From: Ixodes scapularis
Taxonomy: Eukaryota; Arthropoda; Arachnida; Ixodida; Ixodidae
Reading direction: 5' to 3'
Assembly (NCBI RefSeq): GCF_016920785.2
Contig: NW_024609839.1
Span: 22,073,085 to 22,137,084 of the forward strand
Length of the DNA stretch: 64,000 nt
Of the stretch, positions 20,949 to 32,800 are shown in pieces. Numbering within the stretch: the stretch's first letter is position 1; each line of letters opens with the position of its first letter. The notes below the pieces were generated by a model. It made no database searches. It was not told where the DNA came from and was given only the letters and a program-made list of their open reading frames with translations. The position numbers were made by a program, and so were the translations under genes.

Positions 20949-23460
20949 TGGGCCCTATAAAGAAAACGCTTCCCTACTGAAAAAACCATTTGGCGGCTAT
21001 ATGAAAGCAAACGGGTTCATACCGTTAACAGTTCAGCCATACCGGCCACCAGTTTGTCATAGGGGTCGCCCGTATGGCTCAAAGGGGTCCCCCGTATGAG
21101 CCATAACGGTCACCTATTTGGGCAAACAGGTCACTTCTTTGGCAAACGGGTCAGTTATCTGAGTAAATGGGTCACTCGTTTGGGCAAAGTTGTCGCACGT
21201 TTGCTCAAACCAGTGACCATGCATGTTGCACAGACGGGTGACCAATGACCGGCGAGCTGTACCGGTTTAATCAAACGGCTCTCCGGAGCCCGTTTAATAC
21301 TGAACGTACAGATCAGGGGATATGGGCACGACAGTTTCAGCTGTGGCAGCCTTTTTCGGGTAAGCCGGAAGCGCCAGTTCATCGATCTACAATCGTCCGC
21401 GTAATGCAAGTAATTACATTTATATTTTGATTGCGATGATGTTCGCTTATACTGCAACAACAATCAACAATTTTTTTTTTTTTTACGTAAACATGCGACG
21501 TTGCTCAGCCGATATTTTTGACAGAACTTTAAAACTTTGGCGTTCTTCGTTCCATCAATTTACTTATTCAGCTCGAATCTCTCTCGCAGAGGGCTCTGGA
21601 CACCGTTTCGCGTCAATTCAAGACGCAGCGAAGGTAGCGCGTGAACACGTGGTTGCACGAACATCGAGCATTGCGAGAGCAGGCCCGCTGTTGCAGCAGT
21701 CAAATTACAAGCTCGCGCTGGGTGCTTTTTTCGCTCGGGCCCAAGCCGAGCTTCTGGCCGGCGCGCGCCACCTCCAGCGTTCAGGCGTGCTGAAAAAAAT
21801 TCGCCTGCTTTCCGAGGCTGCAAACGCGGCGCGGTCAGCTTTCTGTGGCAATCTCAAGAGAGGAGGAAAGCGCGTGTACAGTGATTGGTGCACCCTCTCC
21901 TCTATCATTGACTGCGAAAAAAAAAAAAAAACTAGTCGCAATTTTTTTTTTTTTTTTTTTGTAGAAGGGTGGGGGTGTCCCGGTGGTCCTGCGCCTTGAT
22001 CTCGCCCCTTCCTCCTCTCTGGTCAGCTCTGTCATGTGACCCGGGAGAGGAGGGCACGCTACACGCTGATAAGCAAAGCCTCCGAGATCCGGCCAAGGGC
22101 GCGCTTGCAGCCGCTTTTGTTTTTTGTCTGCTTATTGTCCAGTGTAGGGTGCCTTCATGCATAGAGTGATGCCAACTGCCTGTTTCCGTTTCCCAGACCC
22201 TCGTCCACCGCCATTTTGTTCCTCTCATTGTTTCCCGTGCGCCGGAAAGTGGCCTTTGTGTCCATCGGTCCTCCCATCCCAGGGGGAAAATGCTAATCCT
22301 CCCTCCGTGGGTTCCACAACGCTGCTCTGAACTTGTGAGATAAGGTGCTAGTTTTCGGGAGGATTATAAGCCCCACGGATTATCGCTGAGAACCAAAATG
22401 GCTGCTGGTTTGTCGGCGAGTGGTATTACAAAGGGTGGCATCACCCTAGCAAAGCGCACATGGAGGCTCCCTAGTCCTGTGCAGTTCGAAATTCGTTCGT
22501 CCTACCTGCTTCGATCCGCCGGCTTTCCCTGCGGTCTTATTAGGATGTCTCTCGACAACGTTTTGGATGAGCACCAAAGCTATCAGTGTTCGAAAAGTCC
22601 TACGCTTATATCGGCAACAAGCGATTCTGCAAAAAGTCAGGAATTCTTGCGGTTTGGTTGGGTTCGGCAAATGACAGCTTGTGCGCCGTACCGTGTTGAA
22701 ACTTCAAGGAGCCTTCCTTCTTGTTTTTGTGTTTGCGTGGTTGTCCTGCTTTGAGCGTGTCGACATATATATTGCATTACATCTTTCAAGTCCGCTATTA
22801 TTAAGGTAAGTGCACTGCAACTTACTTGTTGGCAACGATTGACCGTTCTACGCGTACTCTTCTAGATTATCCATAGAATTATGCAGCGTCTAATCTTGCG
22901 GCAGCCGGGAAAATAATTTTCCCCAGAGTCTGCCATTATAGTCTGAAATTACCTCGGCTGTATAAAAGCTTAGAGTGCCTCTTCACATTTCACAGATCGC
23001 TTGCACGTTTCTACTTGCTTACGGAATAAGTTGTAATAAACTTCTAGGCGAATTGAAAATCATCTCTTGTGTCTGTTTTCCTGCCCGGTTGCAAGTACCT
23101 GCGCGAGCACGATTTTTTTCACACGTTTCCTCCAAGTTAGAAATAGGTCTATGAGTTTAAGATAACCAACCTTCCAGAGGATACCGATTTAGGGCTAGCG
23201 AATAATTTGCCTATCCGAATGGCACGCTCACATGTGTGGTCACGTGCCTGGTTGAACGGGCACCCGTATCAAACGGGCACGGGCATCAAACGGCTATCGT
23301 TTCAAACGGGTACCCGTATCCCATAATCACGTTTTATCTGAACGGATCGACAGGTTGGCCACCCATTTGAATCAAACGGGTTGGCTAGTTTCCTACCCGT
23401 TTGAATTTCAAATGTTTTTTCACGAGCGTTGTTAGCTGCCGACATCTTTTTCGGGCCCCA
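20949..23460. mobile_element. Probable DNA element with AAACGGGT subterminal clusters
   Basis: Both ends carry GGGCCC followed by A-rich sequence and TGAAAAAAC with an ATTTG extension in inverse orientation. Inside each end (21020-21300 and 23230-23410) the words AAACGGGT and GGGTCACT or ACCCGTTT recur every 20-25 bases. Such subterminal clusters are typical of transposase-binding arrays. No transposase is recognised. Target duplication is not resolved. Confidence 0.5.
22200..23060 (+). other. Possible transcription unit inside the 21-23 kb element
   Basis: GC-rich, with ACCGCCATTTTG at 22208, an ATG in a good context at 22398 opening 118 codons of no recognised family, a strong splice donor AAGGTAAGT at 22804-22812, and AATAAA at about 23036. 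These are suggestive but may be chance or captured host sequence. Confidence 0.25.
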
Positions 23461-23718
23461 AGCTGCGTCCAATGTGGGCTGCCCAAGTAGGGCTCCTGTG
23501 GGTCTCCCGAGGACAGCCCACTTTGCACTAATGGGGTATGTGCGCTCCTAGGTAGAGGTTCAATATCAGAATAACTAAACAAATGCTAGTACGTCGAAAT
23601 ATTTTTTAACGTTTAACAAACACCGACTGTTTTCAGTAAGCTAGAACATGCTGAATAATCATTTGTAATGTAGTTATGTCTAAATAAAACGCTGAACCCT
23701 TCGCTGTGTTCTTTCATG

Positions 23719-23728
23719 TCTTTATTTT
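23719..23728 (-). terminator. Candidate polyadenylation signal of the M13 gene
   Basis: On the minus strand AATAAA occurs about 25 bases beyond the TAA stop. Another AATAAA overlaps the stop codon itself (TAATAAA). Either could direct cleavage, which would make the 3' UTR very short. Inferred from the motif only. Confidence 0.5.
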
Positions 23729-23751
23729 CCAATTCTCAATAAACATGTTTA

Positions 23752-23851
23752 TTACCAGAGCACGCATTTTTGTCTCGGGTTCATCTTTTGATCGTTTCTG
23801 CAGCTGAAAGCGCTTGAAAATTCGACAGAGTTCATCAAAGCCACATTTACC
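23752..23851 (-). CDS. M13 peptidase terminal exon
   Basis: The acceptor is TTTACAG. One base completes arginine, then 32 codons and TAA follow. The exon encodes VNVALMNSVEFSSAFSC, then MNPRQKC and a final Val-Leu-Trp. This is the M13 C-terminal signature: R-V-N-G, a peF-aF-C block, MNP-x-x-x-C, and a Trp end. Both cysteines expected for the terminal disulphides are present. Confidence 0.92.
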
Positions 23852-26800
23852 CTGTAAATAAAAGAACCATGTTTTGCGCGAATTAGTATTAGTAAGCGTA
23901 TACACCAGGACACGCGTTGAGAATAGTTTACTACTATTAGTCTAGTCAACTATGTCACAGGAAGGTTCAAAATATTATCACCAACCATCAGCGCTGTTAG
24001 CTTAAATTGGTAGAGTACGTTGATATTTTGATTTGAAGAATTGTGATAATATATAAATCTTAGTGGTTCCTTCTTACAAAATATTTTTAAATAGTCAGCA
24101 ACTCCAGGGGCCTGGCTATTGAGAAATACTAAGTAATAAAAGAAAATTCTTCTTTTACCAGAAACAAGTTTTGGCCTTATTTTAAATTTTATGCTGAACG
24201 AATTATTCTTGTCTTCTTTTAATACTTAATGTCGGTTGCGGACAGATTCGCGCTGCTGCGTACGCCACCGCTCCTGCCGCACTTTCCACGAAAGGGTACG
24301 CGACCGACCCATCGTGAGTCCAAACCGAAATTGATAAGAGCGTAGGGAACAGCCCGCAAAACAGACGAGGACCAAGAAACACACGTGGCGAGCGCTGCGG
24401 TCGTCATGTGTGTTTCTTCTTCGTCCTTGTCCGTTTTTCTCGCTGTTTCTTACGATGAATTCCCACCAACGCGCCGCCCAACTATCCATTCTTTTACGAT
24501 AGCTGGAAAGGTTGCCGCCATCTACGAGCAACGGCGGCAGCCATACTGGTTGTGTGCTTGCCGCCGTCGCTTATAGATGGCGGTAGCTGTCCAGAGGTGC
24601 TTTTGTCGACAAGTGTTTTGTACGGGACATGATCCTCGGGAACCTACCCTTAACAGCTCCGCTGTAATAGACTGGCGCGGTTGGTGGCTGCCTTGTTCTG
24701 TACCAATCACGTTCTTTTTTCTTCTTGTGTTTAAAAGTATTTTAAAACCAATGCGTCCTACGGCTTTTCAAAAAGAAAATCAGGACTTTATAGAAGAATA
24801 CAAGTTTTTAACCTAGTTATAACTCTGAGTCTTGTGGTTTCTGGTAAGTAACAATGAAATTTTAAGTGACCGTTCGTTTGAAGAGGAACTAGCTTTTAGC
24901 TAGTAGAAATTTGCTAACCTGTGTCTCGGTACCGTGTGGGGGTCTGTACTAATAAAGTGTATCCTTGCTTCCGGAGTCATTTTGCTGCAGAACATCTGTG
25001 AGAAAAGGAGTTAGAATAACGTGTGTTTATAGAGGTAATACAGATTGACCAGAAAATATTATACACTACAGGGGTACATTTAGTTGACATGTTCGTCCCT
25101 CGATTTCAATTTTAGAATGTTTTAATAGGAGCTCAAAACAAGTTTCACAGTTAAGAACTTTCTAATTTTCAAGCATTGGGCTCAGCCGAATTATTAAATT
25201 AGTAGCGTCGCCAAACGTTTTGGCAAGGGTTCCGGATTGGGGACCTGTTGCAGACTCAATATTAGATTTAACAATGTAAGCAAAAAAAAAGAAAACTGAC
25301 TAAACAATCCTTTAACTGCGGAAATTTAAAAGAGACATTAAATTTAAAAAGAAATGCGTTACATATACTTTGTTTTTTAATGAAATATTTTGACATTCAC
25401 TAGATTACAAAATAATTGTGACCCCGAGATCTCACCAGACATAAATCAAATTGCATAGAAACTTTGGCATATTCACACAGGACAGAATACTAGTGAAAAC
25501 GGTAGATCAGGTCAGAACACTAGGCGTGAGACGCACGAGAACGCAAAGGAGTTTTTGTTTTTTAGATACGCAGATATGAATCAGGAAACTACGAATAGTA
25601 ACTCTGGTAATGACGATGTACACTAAATATTATGCCCAGAAAACCGGCGTTCTGATACAATTTCCTAGGCATATGAAGATAGTGTATTTAGAGTTTTAAG
25701 GGATTTGAAGCAAGGAGTGGTTTTGCCCGAATAATTTTTAATCGGATTTAGTATAGTTTCTCTAAGTATTTCACGTCTGCCATGCCTAAACGAAAACCCA
25801 TCTGAACTCGCAGAAGGTTGTTCCGAAGCTACCCATTGTTCATATCTAAGCTAAGTTGATTTTATCATCCTTGACCAGAGCGCTTGCACCTTGGCATTAA
25901 TTTCATTAACATCATAACCTTGAAAGGCAGGCCAGACCGTTCACCCATCTTGATGTTAGACTGGTGGCAGCTGATAAAACGTGTTTGTTCTACAGGTGTC
26001 TCACTCCTGGTTAGATCAGTTGGTAGAGCGCTCAACTGGAAATGGAAAGGTTCCTTGTTCGATACCAGGACAAGCCGGATTTTTTCAGTCGCGCACGAAT
26101 CACATATAGCTCTGTTTGAATGTTTGTGTTTGTCCTTTGTCCCACTTGTTCCCCTTATCCAGAGATTATTATCGTTCTCATTATACGATGGGATGTTTCT
26201 CATGGCGCCCTGGGAACTCTTTCCTTAAAAAGGTTGCGCACATATTATAATTTAAACATTGTGCTAATTAATTTGTGTTAATTAGCCAATTTGAAGCATA
26301 ATAGTAACAATATATTGACTTGATTATATATCTAGGAACAATACTGCGTTGGTTTGACACGCCAGAGTGCATCATATTTTTAAAGCCTTCGCGAAATAGC
26401 TGAAACACCCAATAGTTGTGTAAACATAGTTAAATATTTCGGCTTACACTTCCAAATGAAATAAAAAACAGCTGCTCTGCACTGTAGCTCTCAAATCCAG
26501 GTAGCTTCACTCGGCTTGTAGGATTCCGCTTCAGGGCATTTTGCAGAGCCTGTAACGTCATCCATATTATTCATTAAAGTAAGCAGTTTTAGCTGTTTTC
26601 CGAAGCATTGTGTAATGCGTTTGCATATCATGCTCTCTCACAGATGTGAAGCATTACGTTAATTAGTCATATAAACGATATAAAGAGGTGCTAGCGCTTA
26701 AAAAGCGATATAAACGGGTGCCAGCATATTACTTCAATCAAATCAATTAATTGTTGCCTGCAATCCCAACTGAAACATTCTTAAAATGTATATTAGTTCC

Positions 26801-29800
26801 AGGAACGCACAAAGTGTTTTGCAACAATCCTTTTTTTTTTCTAACCCGAGCCTACGTTACTCGCGCATGCGCATAAAAATAACTATACAGGCAAAGAAAA
26901 AATTCTACAAACAGGTAATTGAGCTAGAATATAAAAAGCATTCGGAGCTAATGATTCATATTTTTTATAATATTTTTTGCAGTGTCAGTAATAAAATATC
27001 ACCAAACTTACACTTGCCCTTGATCCGATTGTAATAAAAAAAATGTTAGCACAATTATGTGAAACAAAACTTAGTGCCTCACAACTTTTCAGCTTTAATT
27101 AGTTCGAGAGTAAGAAGTTTATTTGAAGTAAAAGGTGTGCTCTTTCGTTTTAAATTTAAGCAGTTTGCAAGATGAGTGTATGAAAAATCATCTTGGTACA
27201 GAGATTCCTAAACTCAACGCCGCAACAAGATTATCCGGTTTTAGAACATTGTTCTATTTCTGCGTCCAAAAGCCAAACTACGTAAAAACGTGGTGAAGGT
27301 TTGGCTCTCCATTCACAACCCAGCCCGGGGAAAACATTCCAGCTGTTGCAGTGACCACTTTAGCTTTTGAATAGCTGGCAATAAAAAAGTATTTTTGGAA
27401 GTTTAGTGGTCGCTGAACCTCTGTTAAGCACTGTACTATCGCGGACAAAATGAGCTCGAACAGTCTTTCATACTCATCTAGCTTACCTGCAAGCTGTTTT
27501 TGTTTTACAGAGCTGTGGTCGTAACTGGGAATAGAATTTGATGTCGAGGTACTTTACCTGTGACTATTTAATAAATGGAGATATAAGATTTATTTAGGGG
27601 ACCGCAGACGTGCACTAGGGTAAACACTATTGACGCAGAGTAGCACTTAATCTGCAACATTAGTTTTGTTCAAAATACTGGGCTGACCGTCGAACCACGC
27701 CTATATTCCACAAGCAGAATTGGCAATGTTAACCCTCTACTGGCAGATCAACAGTATTGTAGACCTAAATAATTTACAAACCGCGAACCCTTCAAAATGC
27801 AAATTTGCAACCCTAAATTTAGTATTCTTGAGACACAAGTTATTTATTAAATGTGATAAATATATTTAAAAATGTTGCAAGCTGATGCTAGAATAGCGAA
27901 AAGCGCGTGCTTCGTCATTCTTTGGAGTCCTTCGTGTTGACCGCGCTCTGGTTGCAGTAGCGAAAAAAAAATTCCGTTTAGAAAATTAACATTTTGTAAC
28001 TATGTAGAACATGTACATTCCATCCAAAATTTTATGTTTCCAATTGCTCAATACCTCTGGCATAGGCATGTGTGTGTATAGTTAACTGGCAGATGAAAAA
28101 TAAATGTTAACCATTTGTAAATAGTTCAAATTAAAAAAAAAAGAGAAATATTGCGGTAACTTTTAGTGTATGCATCTTTGTTTTACAAAAAGAAATAAAC
28201 AAATTACACAAATTATTGACGCGTTCGTTCTTATCTAGCCAGTTGAAGGTGTAGAGCAAAAGCGTTTTTGCTGGTGGCCAGGGTACGAGGAAAGCACACC
28301 CAAGCATATCCAGGGATAAAGCGCGAGCTTCTTTCTCCTTAAAGTGGGGGGCCTGGAAAGCGATTATAATAAAAAACGCAGATGCGGCATGAATTCACTC
28401 TTAAAACAATGACATAGTTCAATCAATTACTCAATCAGTCACAACACAGTCTAAATCAACTGAACCGCGTATCGATGAAACTTACAGTAGGCGGAAGTAA
28501 TAAAAAAAACGCAATCCACGATACGAGACCAACGTTTTATAGAAAAGGAACTCGTGTCGTTCGTTATTTTGTTTGTTTCTTAATTTATTTCAGCAATTAA
28601 ATAAATCGCGATTTTTTCATTTATTTGCCCCAAAATACTGTCTCTTTTTCAGTACCTCTACAAGGCATGAGAAAGAAAATTTGCCAATATTGGCGCTTGC
28701 TTACAATTTTGTGGGCGTTAAGTGCACGAAGAAAGAAAAAAAACTACCTTGTATGCGATCCTGATGCCGCCGTTGTCCGCAATATTTTCTCGCAAATTCC
28801 GCAACCCGAACAGCTGTAATTATGAATATAAAGAAATTATATTGCCTCCTTGTAGTTCACATTATTGGTGTAGTATTTGCTATTTCTGTCCGAAATTCGC
28901 GAAATTGATATTGTACACAGACAACGTTCAGGGAGAAAACATCTACTATAGACAAGCGGTTAAAAATAAACAAATATATCTGAATCACAACTCAATAAAA
29001 AGCAGACACGTCATCAATCTTTGTCTTAAGTCAGTCTCTCTTACACAGCCCGACCAAGAGCATGACGCTCGGGCGCCTATTAAATACGAATAATTTTAAA
29101 GGGGCTTTGGTTAAAATAGCGTCATTTTAGCAATACCACAAATAAAATTAGAAACCAAAGGCTATCTTTCGGCGCCCGCCTGGTACTAAAGTCTCAGCGG
29201 CTTTTGCTGGCTTTCTTCTAAGTGATAATCTAGATCACATCATTGGTCTCCTGTGGCATTACAGTCGCTCCAGAGTGACTTAAATTTCCCGTAATTGATG
29301 CGGAAGTGCCTATTCCATGTTAATAACATACCGTGTGTTAATTGTTTAGCCGCACAATTTTTAAATACAATCATAAAAGTAATATGAATGCGGTTTTCCC
29401 GGCGTGTTTATATTGCTCGGCGAACATTGGATAGAAATATAACCATCACTATCATCAAACTAATTAACTAAAAAAGTTTTCGTTTTAACTTTTTCATTAC
29501 TTTAATTAGGATATATGTTTGTTACAAAATTTAAGGTGGATGTATGCCTAGACGGTTTCATTTTCTAGAATTCGCTTAACCAGTCCGTGTTCCGATATCT
29601 GTTTTTGAATTTAATACTTAACCAAACATGTTTTTCATTCAATCCGACAAGCCCGCGAAAGTGGGTGCTATAAACAAACTTCGCTACATTGGCCTGATAA
29701 AAGTGCTGAATTCGGGGACGAATATCGCAGAACACGAGCTGATTACGGGAATTCGAAAGAAGAAAAATCATGGCATACGAGCGCCTCAAGGCTTGTAATG

Positions 29801-32800
29801 TAAACAAATATCCTTATACAGTAATTAAAAAGCTCATTCACAAATTTTAGTTAATTAGCTTGACCAGAGTGATGGCTATATTTCTAAGTAATATCCGCCA
29901 AGCCATATAAACAGAATGAAAACATGATTTATATAACTTCTTAACCCTTAATGTTATAGTTTGGTGCAGCTAGAATACATACACCCTGTATATAAACACT
30001 GCCCTGGCAGCACCAAGTTCTGGGCCAAAACTTGGCTTGCGTCTGGGAGTTTAGGGCATTAAAAAGCCCGAAGAAGCCAAAGTAGAGCCAAAGCTGACCT
30101 TCCTTGGCAACAGTGTTGGTATTTTAGCCCTAATTCGCCAAACAAGTGCCAAACTCAGGCTTCGCTGCCTGGTAGTTCGGCTGTCATCTGGCATCTTTGG
30201 GCCTCAATCGCCTAACAAATGCCAGATTTAGGCTTACTGCCCGGTAGTTCGGCAGATCTTTATCATTTTTGGGCCAAAATCGCCAAACTAATGCCAAAGT
30301 TAGGCTTCACTTTTTGATAGTGCGGCTGTCATCTGGCACATTCGGACCAAAATCGCCACAGATATGCCAGAGTTAGGCTTACTACCTTGCTGTTCAGTTG
30401 ACATCTGGCATCTTTGGGCCCAAGTCGCCAAACGAGTGCCCAAGTTAGGCTTTGCTTCCCGATAGTTCGGCTGTCATCTGGCCGCTACGGGCCAAAGTCG
30501 CCGAAGAAGTGCCAAAGTTAGGCTTCACTTCCCGATAGTTCGGCTGCATCTGGCAGCTACGGGCCAAAGTCTCCAAACAAGTGCTAAAGTTAGGCTTTGC
30601 TTCCCGATAATTCGGCTGTCATCTGGCAGCTACGGGCCAAAATTACCAAACAAGAGCAATGTTAGGATAACAAAATATGGTTTATAGCTCGCCGGAACAG
30701 CAGCACTTGCCAAGCCCCTCGTAGCCCCGTCGTCCTTCTCTTCTTCTGGCTCTGCACCAGCTAGTCCCTTCACGTGCGGCTCCCGCCGTAGTCACCTGCA
30801 GCTCCCTTGTTACAACTGTCACACTCCTCCCCCTCAACTCACAGTGTCAATCAAGGAGAGTACCGTATCGGAGGTCTGCGCTGTCTAGTTGAACGTCTCA
30901 AAGTGTCATTTCTCACAGGTTCGCCCTGAACGTCCTGTCCTGAGCGTTCCCGCACCGCACTCGGAGTCTGTATATCGGCTCTAGACACACAAGAACCACC
31001 CATGTCACGCACACGCTCACTAGGTAGGTTTACCACACTGCCTAATGGTGTCTGCCTAGCTACGCTGTCTTCGGGCCGCATGAAAGTTTGTTGTCCAAGA
31101 GGCATGTTAACTACACTCTCCAATGGTGGCTGCACATCCATGTTGTCTTGTGCACTCTCCAATGGCTGCTGCACATCCAAGGTGTCTTGTGGTGGGACTG
31201 GTGCTCGTTGCCTCAGGTGATCCCCGTGGCGATTCCAGGTGCCGCCCTCTTCCAGCATCACTCGTGCCGACGATGCACTGGTGGGATGCTCAGCTATTGC
31301 AGGGACCCAACGATCTCCTGGTCTGAAATTTCGAGCCCAGACACGATCACCAGGCTGTGGTAATCCGTCTCTTCTTGCAGATTTGTCCGCTCGCTCCTTC
31401 TGCTGTAGCTGCTTGAACCCTACTCTGACTCGGAGATCTGGGTGCAGCAGGTCCAGGGGAGTCTTTAGGCGCCGCCCCATCAACAACTCTGCTGGTGTTC
31501 GTCCAGTCAGGTGATGCGGCGTCGTTCTGTAATTAAAAAGAATTCTGGGAATCTTGACTTCGAAACACCCTGGTTTAGCTTTCTTTAGCTTTTCTTTTAT
31601 CGTTTGTACCACCCTCTCTGCAGCGCCGTTTGAGGCAGGGTGATACGGTGGAATAGTGATAGCACGAACTCCATTTCTTGCCAGGAATTCTTTGAATTCC
31701 GCACTGACGAACGCCGGGCAGTTGTCACTAACGACCACATCAGGTAGGCCGTGTGTGGCAAAGATTGATCTCAAGCACTCCACTGTGGCTTTAGCCGATG
31801 GTGAGGGCACCCGGTGCACTTCCACCCACTTGGAGAACGCATCAACTAGCACCAAGAAATAGATGCCCTGAAACGGCCCTCCAAAGTCAACATGTAGACG
31901 TGACCATGCATTTTCCGGGAATGGCCATGGTGTTTGTTGTACCGACCTCGGTGCCCGCCGGTGAACTTGGCATATGATACAACCATTTACTTTGTTTTCA
32001 ATAGCCTCGTCTATGCCTGGCCACCAGACATGGCTCCGAGCGACCATTTTCATTTTCTCAATACCCGGATGTGTCTCGTGTAGCACGCTCAACACCGCTG
32101 GCCTTAGTGATGTTGGAACTACTATTCGGCAACCCCACAATACACAGCCGTCCTGCACTGAAAATTCCTCTAGTCGACATGAGAACGTCCTCCAATCAGC
32201 AGATTCCGGCAGACGCTTCCCAGACCACAAAGCCTCTCGTACTGTCGACACTATGGGATCCTTATTTGTAGCCTGTGCTACCGCTGCTGCCGAGAACAAC
32301 GACGGAAACGCCTTTTCCAGCATAAACACTTCCCCAGCCGCGTGGTCCTTGAACGAGGATCCAGGCAGTGGCAGCCGACTCAGCCCATCCGCATTTCCTA
32401 GATTGACCCCTGGTCGATATACCAGTCGATAGCAATAAGCGCTCAACGTTAACGCCCATCGAAGCACTCGAGGAGAGCACTGTTGTGGGATTCCCCGATC
32501 ATGTCCTAGAAGACCCAGCAATGGCTTGTAGTCTGTGCAAATGTCGAATTGTCGACCCCACAGGAATTGGTTGAATTTAGTCACTCCGTATATTACGGCC
32601 AGGGCCTCTTTATCTAGTTGGCTGTAGTTTTTTTCAGCTGCGGATAGACGCCTGGATGCAAAAGCGATAGGCCTTTCTTCCCCGGAACTTGTTCTGTGCG
32701 CCAAGACCGCACCAACACCATATGGTGACGCATCGCAGCATAGTACCACCGGCTGGCTCGGGTCATAATACACTAGCACTGATGCAGACGTCAACATCGC

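Noticed and set aside
25990..26066. tRNA gene
   Set aside because: A- and B-box-like words are present, but the anticodon and T stems do not pair properly; better explained as a SINE.
28213..28330. Open minus-strand stretch of about 40 codons between M13 exons
   Set aside because: It does not match M13 sequence, and the 28748 and 26549 exons already join in phase without it.
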